From positions 1 to 61,683 of the forward strand of contig JAEZLZ010000137.1 in assembly GCA_023415055.1 (NCBI GenBank): DNA of 61,683 bases. The letters run 5' to 3'. Each line of letters starts with the position of its first letter. The stretch's first letter is position 1. A program made the translations under genes and the position numbers. The notes beneath the pieces are model-generated. The model had not been told where the DNA came from and did not search any database. It worked only from the letters and a program-made list of their open reading frames with translations. Below, piece by piece: positions 15,484 to 23,247 of the stretch. The stretch is from Bacillota bacterium. GTDB taxonomy: Bacteria > Bacillota > Clostridia > Lachnospirales > Lachnospiraceae.

Positions 15484-16395
15484 ATGAAGATTGACCGTTT
15501 GCTCGGTATTGTCATGATATTACTTCAAAGAGAGAAGGTGACAGCTCCTTATCTTGCAGAGAAGTTTGAGGTATCTCGCAGGACCATCAACCGTGATATC
15601 GAGGACTTATGTAAGGCTGGGATTCCGGTTGTGACGATTCAAGGTGGGAATGGAGGAATCTCGATAGCGGATGGTTACCGAATCGATAAGAGCGTTTTGA
15701 CTTATCAGGAGATGGAGCATATTGTGACAGCACTGAGAGGGATGGACAGCATTACCCCGCAGATTGGTACAGAGCATCTTTTGAATAAGTTCTTTATTCA
15801 GAAAGAGAATGTTGTATCAGTTCGGGATAGTATTATCATTGACCTGTCTTCCCATTATAAAAGTGAGCTGACGGTTAAGATTGCTCTAATCAAGGAAGCA
15901 ATTCTGAATAACCATTTAATTAGTTTTCGATATTACAGTAACAAGGGTGATAGTCTGAGAAGGGTTGAGCCGTATTATCTGACCTTTCAATGGGGGGGCT
16001 GGTACGTATTTGGCTACTGTCTGAAGCGGCAGGGCTTTCGTCTGTTTAAGTTGAACCGATTATGGGAGCTTATAGAGACCCAGGAGATGTTTCAGACTAG
16101 AGAGATCAGGGATGAGGATCGGGATTTCGGGCGGTATTTTCAGGAGGAGCTACCGGTGACTCTAATTTTTGATGCGGATGTAAAATACCGTCTCATTGAT
16201 GAGTATGGAATGGGATGCTTTACGGTACAGGAGGATGGCAGGCTTCTATTTCGTTCAGGCTTTGCAAATAAGGATTATATGATGAGCTGGGTTTTGAGCT
16301 TTGGTGATAAGGTCGAAGTTGTTTATCCAAAGGGGTTGAAGCAGGAGATAATGAAAATTGCAGAAAATATTTTAAAACATTATCAAAGAACATGA
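15484..16395 (+). CDS. HTH/WYL-domain transcriptional regulator (YafY-like)
   Basis: 303 residues from ATG 15484 (AGAGGGTG upstream; the frame is open from 15460). N-terminal winged helix KIDRLLGIVMILLQREKVTA, YLAEKFEVSRRTINRDIEDL and PVVTIQGGNGGISIADGYRI, then a WYL ligand-binding domain around residues 130-230 (HLISFRYYSNKGDSLRRVEPYYL, WYVFGYCLKRQGFRLFKLNRL) and a WCX tail. Such regulators often sense nucleic-acid or nucleotide ligands. It may control its neighbours (DUF1848 or 16490 gene); no operator is seen. Confidence 0.9.
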   Translation: MKIDRLLGIVMILLQREKVTAPYLAEKFEVSRRTINRDIEDLCKAGIPVVTIQGGNGGISIADGYRIDKSVLTYQEMEHIVTALRGMDSITPQIGTEHLLNKFFIQKENVVSVRDSIIIDLSSHYKSELTVKIALIKEAILNNHLISFRYYSNKGDSLRRVEPYYLTFQWGGWYVFGYCLKRQGFRLFKLNRLWELIETQEMFQTREIRDEDRDFGRYFQEELPVTLIFDADVKYRLIDEYGMGCFTVQEDGRLLFRSGFANKDYMMSWVLSFGDKVEVVYPKGLKQEIMKIAENILKHYQRT

Positions 16396-16420
16396 CATAC
16401 CTATGTCGTGTTCTTTTAGT
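16385..16420 (+). terminator. Terminator overlapping the WYL stop codon
   Basis: AAAGAACATGACATA (16385-16399) pairs TATGTCGTGTTCTTT (16402-16416) with one mismatch, followed by TTAGT. The TGA stop is inside the left arm. Confidence 0.75.
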
Positions 16421-16489
16421 ATAATATGAATTATAAACGAATGCAGCCATCAAAAAAACGAATTCAGTAAAGACTAGGGGGAAGATATA

Positions 16490-17410
16490 TTGAAAAATGA
16501 CTTTATTATGGAAGTACGAAATTGGATGTATCGCAATGCAAGACCGCTGGAGATTGCTCGCTGGCAATATCATTTTGAAGGAGGAAGCGCAGAAGCGGTA
16601 CTGGACTGCCTGACTGCTTATCAGAATGAGGACGGAGGCTTCGGGCATGCACTCGAGGCGGATTCCTGGAACCCGAATTCTGCTCCTATTCAGGTGTTTC
16701 ATGCGATTGAGATTCTTCGTGAGGTAGGATTGACGGATCGTCAGCATAAGATGATACAGGGGATAATAAGCTATCTCGCAAGTGATAAGGATATGGAAGG
16801 AGACTACTGGTTAAGTAATGTTCCCAGTAATAATTATTTCCCTCATGCCTCCTGGTGGGAATATGGGCATGCATATGCAAATCATAACCCGTATAACCCT
16901 ACCATCGGTCTAGCTGGATTTGGCTTATGCTATGGAGAGAAAGATTCACAATTCTATGAGAAATGTATGCGTATCGCGAAGGAGGGATCAAATTATCTTC
17001 TTCAGGCGCAGGAAGTTGACATGCATACTTTGAATTGCTATATTGCATTTGCTCAATATTTAAAAGAGGCACAGATAGATGATATCATCGATTCAGCAGT
17101 GCTGTGGCAGAAACTGAGAAAACTGGTACAAGAGGCATTAACCGAGGATACGGATAGTTGGGCTACCACTTATGTCTGCAAACCGTCCCAATTCTTTCGA
17201 ACTGCTGACAGTATTTTCTACCAGGATAACAAAAAGCTTGCTGATTTTGAAATTGAATTCATACAACAAAGCCGAGATCTACAGGGAGTATGGAATGTAA
17301 CCTGGAGTTGGGATGAATACTCGGAGGAGTGGGCTATTTCGAAAAATTGGTGGAAGGGTGAGATCGCACTCAGAAATATGACTTTTTTAAATAATCTCAT
17401 AGAAAGGTAA
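16490..17410 (+). CDS. Prenyltransferase/squalene-cyclase-fold protein of unknown role
   Basis: 306 residues from TTG 16490 with AGGGGGAAG upstream. It contains alpha/alpha-barrel repeat motifs: YQNEDGGFGHALEADSW near residue 44 (a QW-like repeat), SAPIQVFHAIEIL, YWLSNVPSNN and LQGVWNVTWSWDEYSEEWA. There is no DxDD cyclase motif and no membrane segment, so it is probably not a true terpene cyclase. The fold is common in uncharacterised clostridial proteins. Stand-alone gene between two terminators. Confidence 0.7.
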   Translation: MKNDFIMEVRNWMYRNARPLEIARWQYHFEGGSAEAVLDCLTAYQNEDGGFGHALEADSWNPNSAPIQVFHAIEILREVGLTDRQHKMIQGIISYLASDKDMEGDYWLSNVPSNNYFPHASWWEYGHAYANHNPYNPTIGLAGFGLCYGEKDSQFYEKCMRIAKEGSNYLLQAQEVDMHTLNCYIAFAQYLKEAQIDDIIDSAVLWQKLRKLVQEALTEDTDSWATTYVCKPSQFFRTADSIFYQDNKKLADFEIEFIQQSRDLQGVWNVTWSWDEYSEEWAISKNWWKGEIALRNMTFLNNLIER

Positions 17411-17477
17411 CTGAATCCGGGGCTTTTTATCTTTGTCATGAATGCAATGAAATAATCAGAACACAAATCAAAAAACA

Positions 17478-17555
17478 CCCTGGTCAAGGAAGGCCCTCTT
17501 CGTTTTAGTTGGCTTGGCACTGACACTCGAAAGACAAACTAAGCCAGGGATTTTT
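17478..17555 (+). terminator. Possible terminator with an internal stem
   Basis: CCCTGG (17478-17483) pairs CCAGGG (17544-17549), enclosing TTAGTT (17505-17510) with AACTAA (17537-17542), followed by ATTTTTAAG. The stem is interrupted, so support is moderate. Confidence 0.4.
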
Positions 17556-17654
17556 AAGTAATTTAAAATAAGGTATATATCGTAGATTTGCGATATACTA
17601 ATGGCAGATAATAGAAAGAACTCATAAAACATCAGGGAGGGAGTATTATCATCA

Positions 17655-18017
17655 ATGGATATTAAGGTAATCTGTGCGGCCTTAGGCAATAAGACGAGAT
17701 ATAAGTTGATTAAGCTTTAAGGGAGAAATCCATTGCGACCTGCTGTAACCGTTTTGAATTCTTCGAAAATAAGTGTCGGTGATGTGGTAATATTCACTGG
17801 ATTGGCTCAATCCACCGTATCTCAACACCTGGCTGTTTTAGAGAAAGCGAACCTGATCCGTATGGAGAAGAGAGAATTGTGGAGCTGCTATTTTCTTAAT
17901 GATGAGATACTGGAGCAATTTTTGGAGCAAATGAAAAAGACCTGCTACTCGGAATATAGGGTAAATAAATCGTACTCAATCCTTGCATTCAAAGGAATTG
18001 AGTTTGATTATATATAA
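17655..18017 (+). pseudogene. ArsR-family regulator interrupted by an in-frame stop
   Basis: From ATG 17655 (GGGAGGG upstream) the frame encodes the usual ArsR start MDIKVICAALGNKTRYKLIKL, then TAA at 17718-17720, then in the same frame a full HTH: VGDVVIFTGLAQSTVSQHLAVLEKANLIRMEKR and WSCYFLNDEILEQFLEQM. Without the stop it would be 120 residues, the family norm. It is therefore probably a nonsense-inactivated gene. A restart at TTG 17733 would give a 94-residue protein lacking the first helix. The codon stop was read directly; function loss is inferred. Confidence 0.75.
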
Positions 18018-18040
18018 TCAAAACTTATAATCAAACTTAA

Positions 18041-18080
18041 AGAGTATTTAATATCTGAATAGATATAAATATTCTTTTTT
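18041..18080 (+). terminator. Terminator after the broken ArsR gene
   Basis: AGAGTATTTAATATCT and AGATATAAATATTCT pair with one bulge, followed by six T. A+T-rich but well placed. Confidence 0.6.
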
Positions 18081-18234
18081 ATTTAGTCCCTTTTCGGAAT
18101 TGTGTGTTTGAGTGAAATGTCTGTATAATTCTATATTTCGTAATAAGAAGTCTATGTCGAGATATATTTACAAATCATAAATATGTGGTAATATAAGTTT
18201 GTTAGAAAAACTTGAAATTAGAGAGGCCAATACA

Positions 18235-18560
18235 ATGTGCAAGTTATTGTTAATCAGACCATCAATAGAATATGCGAAGCATGTTATGTCATGTAAAGAA
18301 GAAATTCAAGAAACGGCGACAGTTTCGATGGGTGTGCGGGGCTTGAAGATGTCCGTTCTTTTCAGGAATGGATTGATTTTGAAACAAGGTTGAGCGTTAA
18401 ATATAAGGATGAATATGTTTCGTCAGAGGTGCTTTTGGCAGTCAGGCAAGAAGATAATCGTGTTGTGTGTATAATTGATTTCCGTCATCCCTTGTTTGAT
18501 TTCCTCTATGATTTTGGCGGAAACATTGGATATAGTATCCGCATTGTGGCAAGGAAATAA
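18235..18560 (+). pseudogene. Broken GNAT acetyltransferase (frameshift and truncated C-terminus)
   Basis: ATG 18235 follows GAGAGG. The first part reads LLLIRPSIEYAKHVMSCKEE, typical of a GNAT family. Near 18312-18320 the frame must change to continue: the alternative frame gives DSFDGCAGLEDVRSFQEWID, YVSSEVLLAVRQEDNRVV and IIDFRHPLFDFLYDFGGNIG to TAA at 18558. Restoring one A in the A run before CGGCGAC repairs it. The second part then ends just where the acetyl-CoA motif (after GYSIR) should begin, so the gene is also truncated. A pseudogene is the simplest reading. Confidence 0.75.
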
Positions 18561-18599
18561 AGTAAGTAGATTCCAATTTGTCTTATTGGAGGAGAATAA

Positions 18600-19307
18600 A
18601 TGCAAGAATTAATAAATGGTGCGGGAGATATTGGATTATATATTATTCCAGCAGTTAGTATAATGTTGATAGCGAGAAAATTATTTAAAGTACCAGACGA
18701 GCTATTTCGTAAAATTTTACATTTCATTTTGTTGGGAGCATATATTCCATTTTTGTTTTCCTTTGAGACATGGTGGGTTTCTGCATCTGTTGCAGCAACA
18801 CTTGTTATTATCATTTATCCAATTTTACTATTAGCAAGTAGGATTCCTGCGTTTTCGACTTTTGTTAATGAACGAAAGAAAGGTGAGTTTAAGAGTAGTA
18901 TGATATTAGCACTTGGAATGATGGTTTTAAGCATTTGTATCTGCTGGGGTATTTTTGATGATAGATACCTTGTTTTGGCTAGTATATATGCTTGGGGTGT
19001 TGGAGATGCTTTTGCCGCTTTGATAGGCAAACAGTTTGGAAAACATAAGATTCAATGGAAATTTGCAGATTCTCATAAGAGTGTGGAAGGCTCTGTAGCC
19101 ATGTTTTTGACTTCTGCAGTTTCAGTATGTATCATATTGTTTTTGAGGGGTGGATTAGATGGCATAAGCTGCTTACTTATTGCTGTGATGGCGGCTTTGG
19201 TTTGCACTTTTGTAGAACTATGTACGAACAACGGATATGACACGATTAGTTGTCCGACGGTGGCAATGTTTATTATCATACCATTAGTGAAAATTTTGAG
19301 AGGTTGA
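18600..19307 (+). CDS. Polyprenol/phytol kinase or CDP-diglyceride synthase-like membrane protein
   Basis: 235 residues, about seven hydrophobic segments. The block WGVGDAFAALIGKQFGKHKI (about residues 124-143) followed by FADSHKSVEGSVAMFLTSA matches the CTP-dependent family of dolichol/phytol kinases and phosphatidate cytidylyltransferases, where the Asp and the Lys-Ser-x-Glu-Gly-Ser motif bind CTP. The cognate lipid cannot be told. It is 4 bp from the next gene, so the two are an operon. TTGGAGGAG precedes ATG 18600. Confidence 0.75.
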   Translation: MQELINGAGDIGLYIIPAVSIMLIARKLFKVPDELFRKILHFILLGAYIPFLFSFETWWVSASVAATLVIIIYPILLLASRIPAFSTFVNERKKGEFKSSMILALGMMVLSICICWGIFDDRYLVLASIYAWGVGDAFAALIGKQFGKHKIQWKFADSHKSVEGSVAMFLTSAVSVCIILFLRGGLDGISCLLIAVMAALVCTFVELCTNNGYDTISCPTVAMFIIIPLVKILRG

Positions 19308-19311
19308 TATT

Positions 19312-19944
19312 ATGTCAAATAAAAAGTCGGGAGCACGAACTTTGCTATGGTCAGTACTTATGAGTTCCCCTGGTCCATTAGTGGTAGGATTAGGATTGTT
19401 GAGTGGGCGAAGTTCAACGCAGATTGCAGATTTTGTGCGAAGAAGTGCAGAATTGATGGCAATTATTATGTCTTTTGTTATCTATAAACTTACTACAAAA
19501 GATGATGTCTGTAATGAAGAAAAGAAACAAAGATTAGAACAAGGCTCCAATGTTTTCGTAGGCGCCATGATGTGTGTAGGTGGCATTCTTATGATAATAC
19601 TTACACTAATGAGCAATAACTCAGATAAGGGAAATGTTATTCCAGGATTAGCGATTGCAGTAATGGGAGTGATTGCAAATTCTATTTTTTGGAGAAAGTA
19701 TACGCATTTGAATAAGATAGAACCGAATTCGATTTTGATAGTGCAGGCTAGACTATATCGTGCCAAAACGCTAGTAGATAGCTGCGTAACCATTGCATTA
19801 TTGTCAGTTGTGATAGCACCCGCTACATCGATTTCTTTTTGGTTAGATTTTATAGGTTCATTGATTGTTGCTATTTATTTAGTTTGGTGTGGGATGCGTA
19901 CGATTTATGAAGCGATTTATTGCAATAAAGTACAAGGTTGCTAA
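19312..19944 (+). CDS. Cation-diffusion-facilitator-like membrane protein, probably metal-site-degenerate
   Basis: 210 residues with five or six membrane segments in the CDF order. The region SGRSSTQIADFVRRSAELMAIIMSFVIYK corresponds to helix 2, where CDF transporters have an Asp-x-x-x-Asp/His metal site, and YRAKTLVDSCVTIALLSVVI to helix 5. Only single acidic residues remain and the C-terminal cytoplasmic domain is missing. It may not be a zinc transporter. Coupled to the lipid-kinase-like gene upstream. Confidence 0.65.
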   Translation: MSNKKSGARTLLWSVLMSSPGPLVVGLGLLSGRSSTQIADFVRRSAELMAIIMSFVIYKLTTKDDVCNEEKKQRLEQGSNVFVGAMMCVGGILMIILTLMSNNSDKGNVIPGLAIAVMGVIANSIFWRKYTHLNKIEPNSILIVQARLYRAKTLVDSCVTIALLSVVIAPATSISFWLDFIGSLIVAIYLVWCGMRTIYEAIYCNKVQGC

Positions 19945-20062
19945 TGCTTAAAGGCGGAATCATCTGCAGTTAATTATTCGACCTGATGAATATACTATTT
20001 TAAGTTCAAGAATTTGAATGATTTAAATATATTAATTTGATAATGAAATTAATAAAAATACA

Positions 20063-20091
20063 TTGACAATGTTTCTGCTATCATGTATACT
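20063..20091 (+). promoter_or_regulatory. metNIQ promoter TTGACA-17-TATACT
   Basis: Consensus -35 (20063-20068), ideal spacer, strong -10 (20086-20091). It predicts a transcript start near 20098, so a leader of about 375 nt before metN. No S-box (SAM) or T-box consensus is recognisable in that leader. Confidence 0.75.
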
Positions 20092-20190
20092 AACCCCAAT
20101 CAAAACATAATTCATATCGTTTATCTATGATATATGGTGATTTTAAATCTTATGACGTATCGGGTCAAATACAGTAACGGGAGGAAAAGA

Positions 20191-20274
20191 ATGAGAACAT
20201 CATTACGTACTATGTGCTATAATATGTGTGGTATGTGCAGCATGCCGATGATGACATATTTGCAGGATAGGTGA
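20191..20274 (+). CDS. Met- and Cys-rich leader peptide of metNIQ
   Basis: A 27-codon ORF with GGGAGG 6 bp before ATG 20191. It has methionine at positions 1, 8, 12, 15, 18, 20 and 21 and cysteine at 9, 13 and 16: ten of 27 codons are for sulfur amino acids, nine of them within codons 8-21. It ends 63 nt before an intrinsic terminator (20338-20371) and lies in the leader of a methionine-type ABC transporter. This is the layout of a ribosome-mediated attenuator in which slow translation at Met/Cys codons lets RNA polymerase read on. The function is inferred; the ORF is seen directly. Confidence 0.7.
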   Translation: MRTSLRTMCYNMCGMCSMPMMTYLQDR

Positions 20275-20337
20275 ATGTGATGTTTTCATGTGCGAAGAAA
20301 AGAGTAAAATCTTCTCTCCCAAATCAAATGAACAACT

Positions 20338-20371
20338 AACAGGAAGCTTATCTGGCATTCCTGTTTTTTTT
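20338..20371 (+). terminator. Attenuator terminator in the metNIQ leader
   Basis: AACAGGAA (20338-20345) pairs TTCCTGTT (20358-20365), followed by a run of T to 20371. It sits between the leader peptide and metN, so it would cut transcription before the structural genes. A candidate competing pairing is ATGCCG of leader codons 18-19 with TGGCAT (20353-20358). Confidence 0.75.
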
Positions 20372-20473
20372 GAGCTTGATTTCATCACTGCGAAGCATAA
20401 AACTAAGAAAGTGAAATTTGGTATCATAGGATGATGGTTAAGAAATATATTAAGAACATTGGAGGTGGGAGTT

Positions 20474-21481
20474 TTGTTGAATCAAAAACCAATCGTTGAA
20501 CTACGGGGACTGGGTAAGATTTTTCAAAGCAAAAGCAATGAGGTAAAAGCACTGGAGGATATCAACCTAACGATCTGCGAGGGAGAAATCTTCGGTATCA
20601 TTGGTCTGAGCGGAGCAGGTAAGAGTACCTTGGTTCGATGTATCAACTTTTTGGAACGACCCACAAGCGGAAAAGTATTTTTCGATGGATCGGAGCTGGG
20701 AAGCCTTTCGGAAAGGGACTTGCTGAAAGCAAGACAGTCCATGGGCATGATTTTCCAGCAATTTAATCTACTTATGCAAAGAAATGCGTTACAAAATATC
20801 TGTTTTCCTCTGGAACTGGCAGGTGTACCAAAAAAGGAAGCGAAGGACAGAGCTAAGGAGCTTCTGGAGGTAGTCGGTTTGTCCGATAAAGCAAAGGCAT
20901 ATCCGGCACAGCTATCTGGCGGACAGAAGCAGAGAATCGCAATCGCGAGAGCGCTGGCGACCAACCCGAAGGTGCTGCTGTGTGATGAAGCTACCAGCGC
21001 GTTGGATCCAACTACTACCAGATCTATATTGAATCTCCTGAAGGAGATTAATCGAAAGCTGGGAATAACAATTATCGTAATCACGCATGAGATGAAGGTA
21101 ATTGAAGAGATCTGTCACCGGGTGGCGATCATAGACCAAAGCCATATCGCTGAGGTGGGTGAGGTGGAAGAAGTCTTTGTTAAGCCAAAGTCCAGAATAG
21201 CCAGACAGTTAGTACTCTCCGGTGAGACACATATTGACAATTACATCGGAGAAAGGAAATGCCGTATCATTTTTGATGGTAAGTCCTCCTTTGAGCCGGT
21301 TATCTCTAACATGGTTTTAGAGAGTAAAACACCAGTGAATATACTTTTTGCCGATACGAAGGATATCGACGGAAAGGCGTTCGGGCAGATGGTGATCCAG
21401 CTGCCGGACGATGACAGCGGATATAATAAAATTATTAATTATCTGAAGACCCATCAGATACCTTATGAGGAGGTGAGATAG
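20474..21481 (+). CDS. metN: Methionine ABC transporter ATP-binding protein
   Basis: About 335 residues from TTG 20474 or 20477; GGAGGTGGG at 20461-20469 is the ribosome site, so the upstream in-frame TTG 20459 is excluded. Walker A GLSGAGKST, Q loop, signature LSGGQKQR, Walker B VLLCDEATSALD and H-loop VITHEM are intact. The C-terminal ~90 residues are a NIL domain, which binds methionine and inhibits transport when it is plentiful. With MetI and MetQ it imports methionine (L, D or related). First gene of a three-gene operon under the leader-peptide attenuator. Confidence 0.92.
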   Translation: MLNQKPIVELRGLGKIFQSKSNEVKALEDINLTICEGEIFGIIGLSGAGKSTLVRCINFLERPTSGKVFFDGSELGSLSERDLLKARQSMGMIFQQFNLLMQRNALQNICFPLELAGVPKKEAKDRAKELLEVVGLSDKAKAYPAQLSGGQKQRIAIARALATNPKVLLCDEATSALDPTTTRSILNLLKEINRKLGITIIVITHEMKVIEEICHRVAIIDQSHIAEVGEVEEVFVKPKSRIARQLVLSGETHIDNYIGERKCRIIFDGKSSFEPVISNMVLESKTPVNILFADTKDIDGKAFGQMVIQLPDDDSGYNKIINYLKTHQIPYEEVR

Positions 21482-21482
21482 C

Positions 21483-22142
21483 ATGTGGAGTGAAGCAGTG
21501 ATAAAGATGCTAGGTGTAGGTATACTGGAGACCTTGTACATGACCTTTTTCTCCTCCCTGGTTGCTTATCTGATTGGTTTGCCAATTGGTATATTACTCG
21601 TAGTAACAGACAAAGAAGGAATTGCTCCTATGGTTCCGGTAAATAAGGTGCTTGGGGTCATTGTAAACCTGGTCCGTTCCGTTCCCTTTGTCATCTTATT
21701 GATTACGGTCATGCCCTTCACCAGAATACTCATAGGAACAACGATCGGCTCTACGGCAGTTGTGGTTCCGTTGATTATCGCTTCGGCACCTTATATAGCA
21801 AGACTTGTAGAATCCTCTCTGAAGGAAGTGGATAAGGGAGTCATTGAGGCGGCGCAATCTATGGGGGCAACCCCATTACAGATTATCTATAAAGTACTCA
21901 TCCCGGAAGCAAAACCTTCTCTGATTGTGGGAGGTGCCATTGCAGTAACAACGATCTTAAGCTATTCCGCCATGTCCGGCTTCGTCGGCGGTGGCGGTCT
22001 CGGTGACATAGCAATCCGATACGGATATTACCGTTATGAGACGGAGATTATGCTGGTCACAGTGGTGATTTTGGTGATTATCGTGCAGGTCATTCAGGAA
22101 GCAGGATTTAAATGGATGAACCGTGCCGACAAGAGACTATAA
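21483..22142 (+). CDS. metI: Methionine ABC transporter permease
   Basis: 219 residues, the normal size. Five membrane helices, with GILETLYMTFFSSLVAYLIG, the permease (EAA) loop ESSLKEVDKGVIEAAQSMGATPLQIIYKV and SYSAMSGFVGGGGLGDIAIR, which are typical of MetI. It starts one base after the metN stop codon, so translation is coupled. Forms the membrane channel for MetQ-delivered substrate. Confidence 0.94.
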   Translation: MWSEAVIKMLGVGILETLYMTFFSSLVAYLIGLPIGILLVVTDKEGIAPMVPVNKVLGVIVNLVRSVPFVILLITVMPFTRILIGTTIGSTAVVVPLIIASAPYIARLVESSLKEVDKGVIEAAQSMGATPLQIIYKVLIPEAKPSLIVGGAIAVTTILSYSAMSGFVGGGGLGDIAIRYGYYRYETEIMLVTVVILVIIVQVIQEAGFKWMNRADKRL

Positions 22143-22170
22143 ATATTAAGAATAATGGAGGATATTATCT

Positions 22171-22983
22171 ATGAAGAAGATCATTACAGTTTTGGTTGTA
22201 CTTACTTTACTTACAGTAGCATTCACCGGATGCGGCAAGAAAAGCGGCGAAGATAAGAAAATCGTGGTAGGCGCAAGCTCCACTCCCCATGCAGAGATTT
22301 TAGAGCAGGCGAGACCGGCACTCGAGGCAGCAGGCTATGAGCTTGAAATTGTGGAATATGCAGACTATGTACAGCCTAATTTAGCATTGGACAGCAAAGA
22401 TCTGGATGCAAACTATTTCCAGCATCAGCCTTATCTGGATCAGTTCAATGAAGAGAACAAAACCAATATCGTATCTGCAGGAATCATTCATTATGAGCCC
22501 TTTGGCGTATATCCCGGAAAGACCGCAACCTTTGATGCTTTAGCAGATGGAGCTCAGATTGCAGTACCGAACGATGCTACTAATGAAGCAAGAGCACTTC
22601 TTTTACTGGAGGCACAGGGACTGATCAAGTTAACCGAGGGTGTCGGTCTGAAGGCTACCAAGAATGATATTGCCGAGAACCCTAAGAATTTTGATATCGT
22701 TGAGATTGAAGCTGCTCAGCTGGCACGTTCCTTGCAAGATGTTGACATGGCTGTTATCAATGGTAATTATGCAATTGAAGCAGGCTTAAATGTAGCAAAC
22801 GATGCCATTGCCTTTGAAGATAAGGACTCTATCGCTGCTGAGACCTACGGCAATATCATTGCAGTAAATGCCGGTGACGAAGACAGAGCAGACATTAAAG
22901 CATTATTAGCAGCTTTAAAAAGCGATGCTGTGAAGAACTTTATCAACGAAACTTATAAGGGAGCAGTAGTTCCTAAATTCTAA
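22171..22983 (+). CDS. metQ: Methionine-binding lipoprotein
   Basis: 270 residues. Lipoprotein signal with lipobox FTGC at Cys21, then the NlpA/MetQ fold: VVGASSTPHAEILEQARPAL, NYFQHQPYLDQFNEEN, VSAGIIHYEPFGVYPGK, IAVPNDATNEARALLLLE and VINGNYAIEAGL. It captures methionine outside the membrane for MetNI. The RBS ATGGAGGAT precedes ATG 22171, and a terminator follows at 23020-23066. NlpA relatives can prefer other substrates, but the operon and the leader peptide support a sulfur amino acid. Confidence 0.92.
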   Translation: MKKIITVLVVLTLLTVAFTGCGKKSGEDKKIVVGASSTPHAEILEQARPALEAAGYELEIVEYADYVQPNLALDSKDLDANYFQHQPYLDQFNEENKTNIVSAGIIHYEPFGVYPGKTATFDALADGAQIAVPNDATNEARALLLLEAQGLIKLTEGVGLKATKNDIAENPKNFDIVEIEAAQLARSLQDVDMAVINGNYAIEAGLNVANDAIAFEDKDSIAAETYGNIIAVNAGDEDRADIKALLAALKSDAVKNFINETYKGAVVPKF

Positions 22984-23019
22984 TCGATTTGAATAGACAC
23001 GACATATAATAAGTAGTGG

Positions 23020-23066
23020 AGAAGGCGGTCATCCGGATTAAGAAATCCCGGGTTTCCGCTTTCTTT
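23020..23066 (+). terminator. Terminator of metNIQ
   Basis: AGAAGGCGG (23020-23028) pairs CCGCTTTCT (23056-23064), and an inner CCGG pairs CCGG (23033-23036, 23047-23050), followed by TTG. Confidence 0.65.
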
Positions 23067-23247
23067 GCATTATATAGTATAACATTGAAATTATTTGACC
23101 ATCAATTGTTTGCATTTTTTGTTCAAATCGTATTATTGGTAATGTTTTTCTGGGGGTTCAACTATGCAAACTGTTGCAGGTTAACTTGTTCCGTGCTACT
23201 ATTAAAATACATAATTACTACAGTTACTGCAGACGGGGGTGCACCAG

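Noticed and set aside
20098..20371. SAM (S-box) or T-box riboswitch before metN
   Set aside because: No S-box core or T-box AGGGTGGNACCGCG consensus was found in the leader; the leader-peptide reading fits better.
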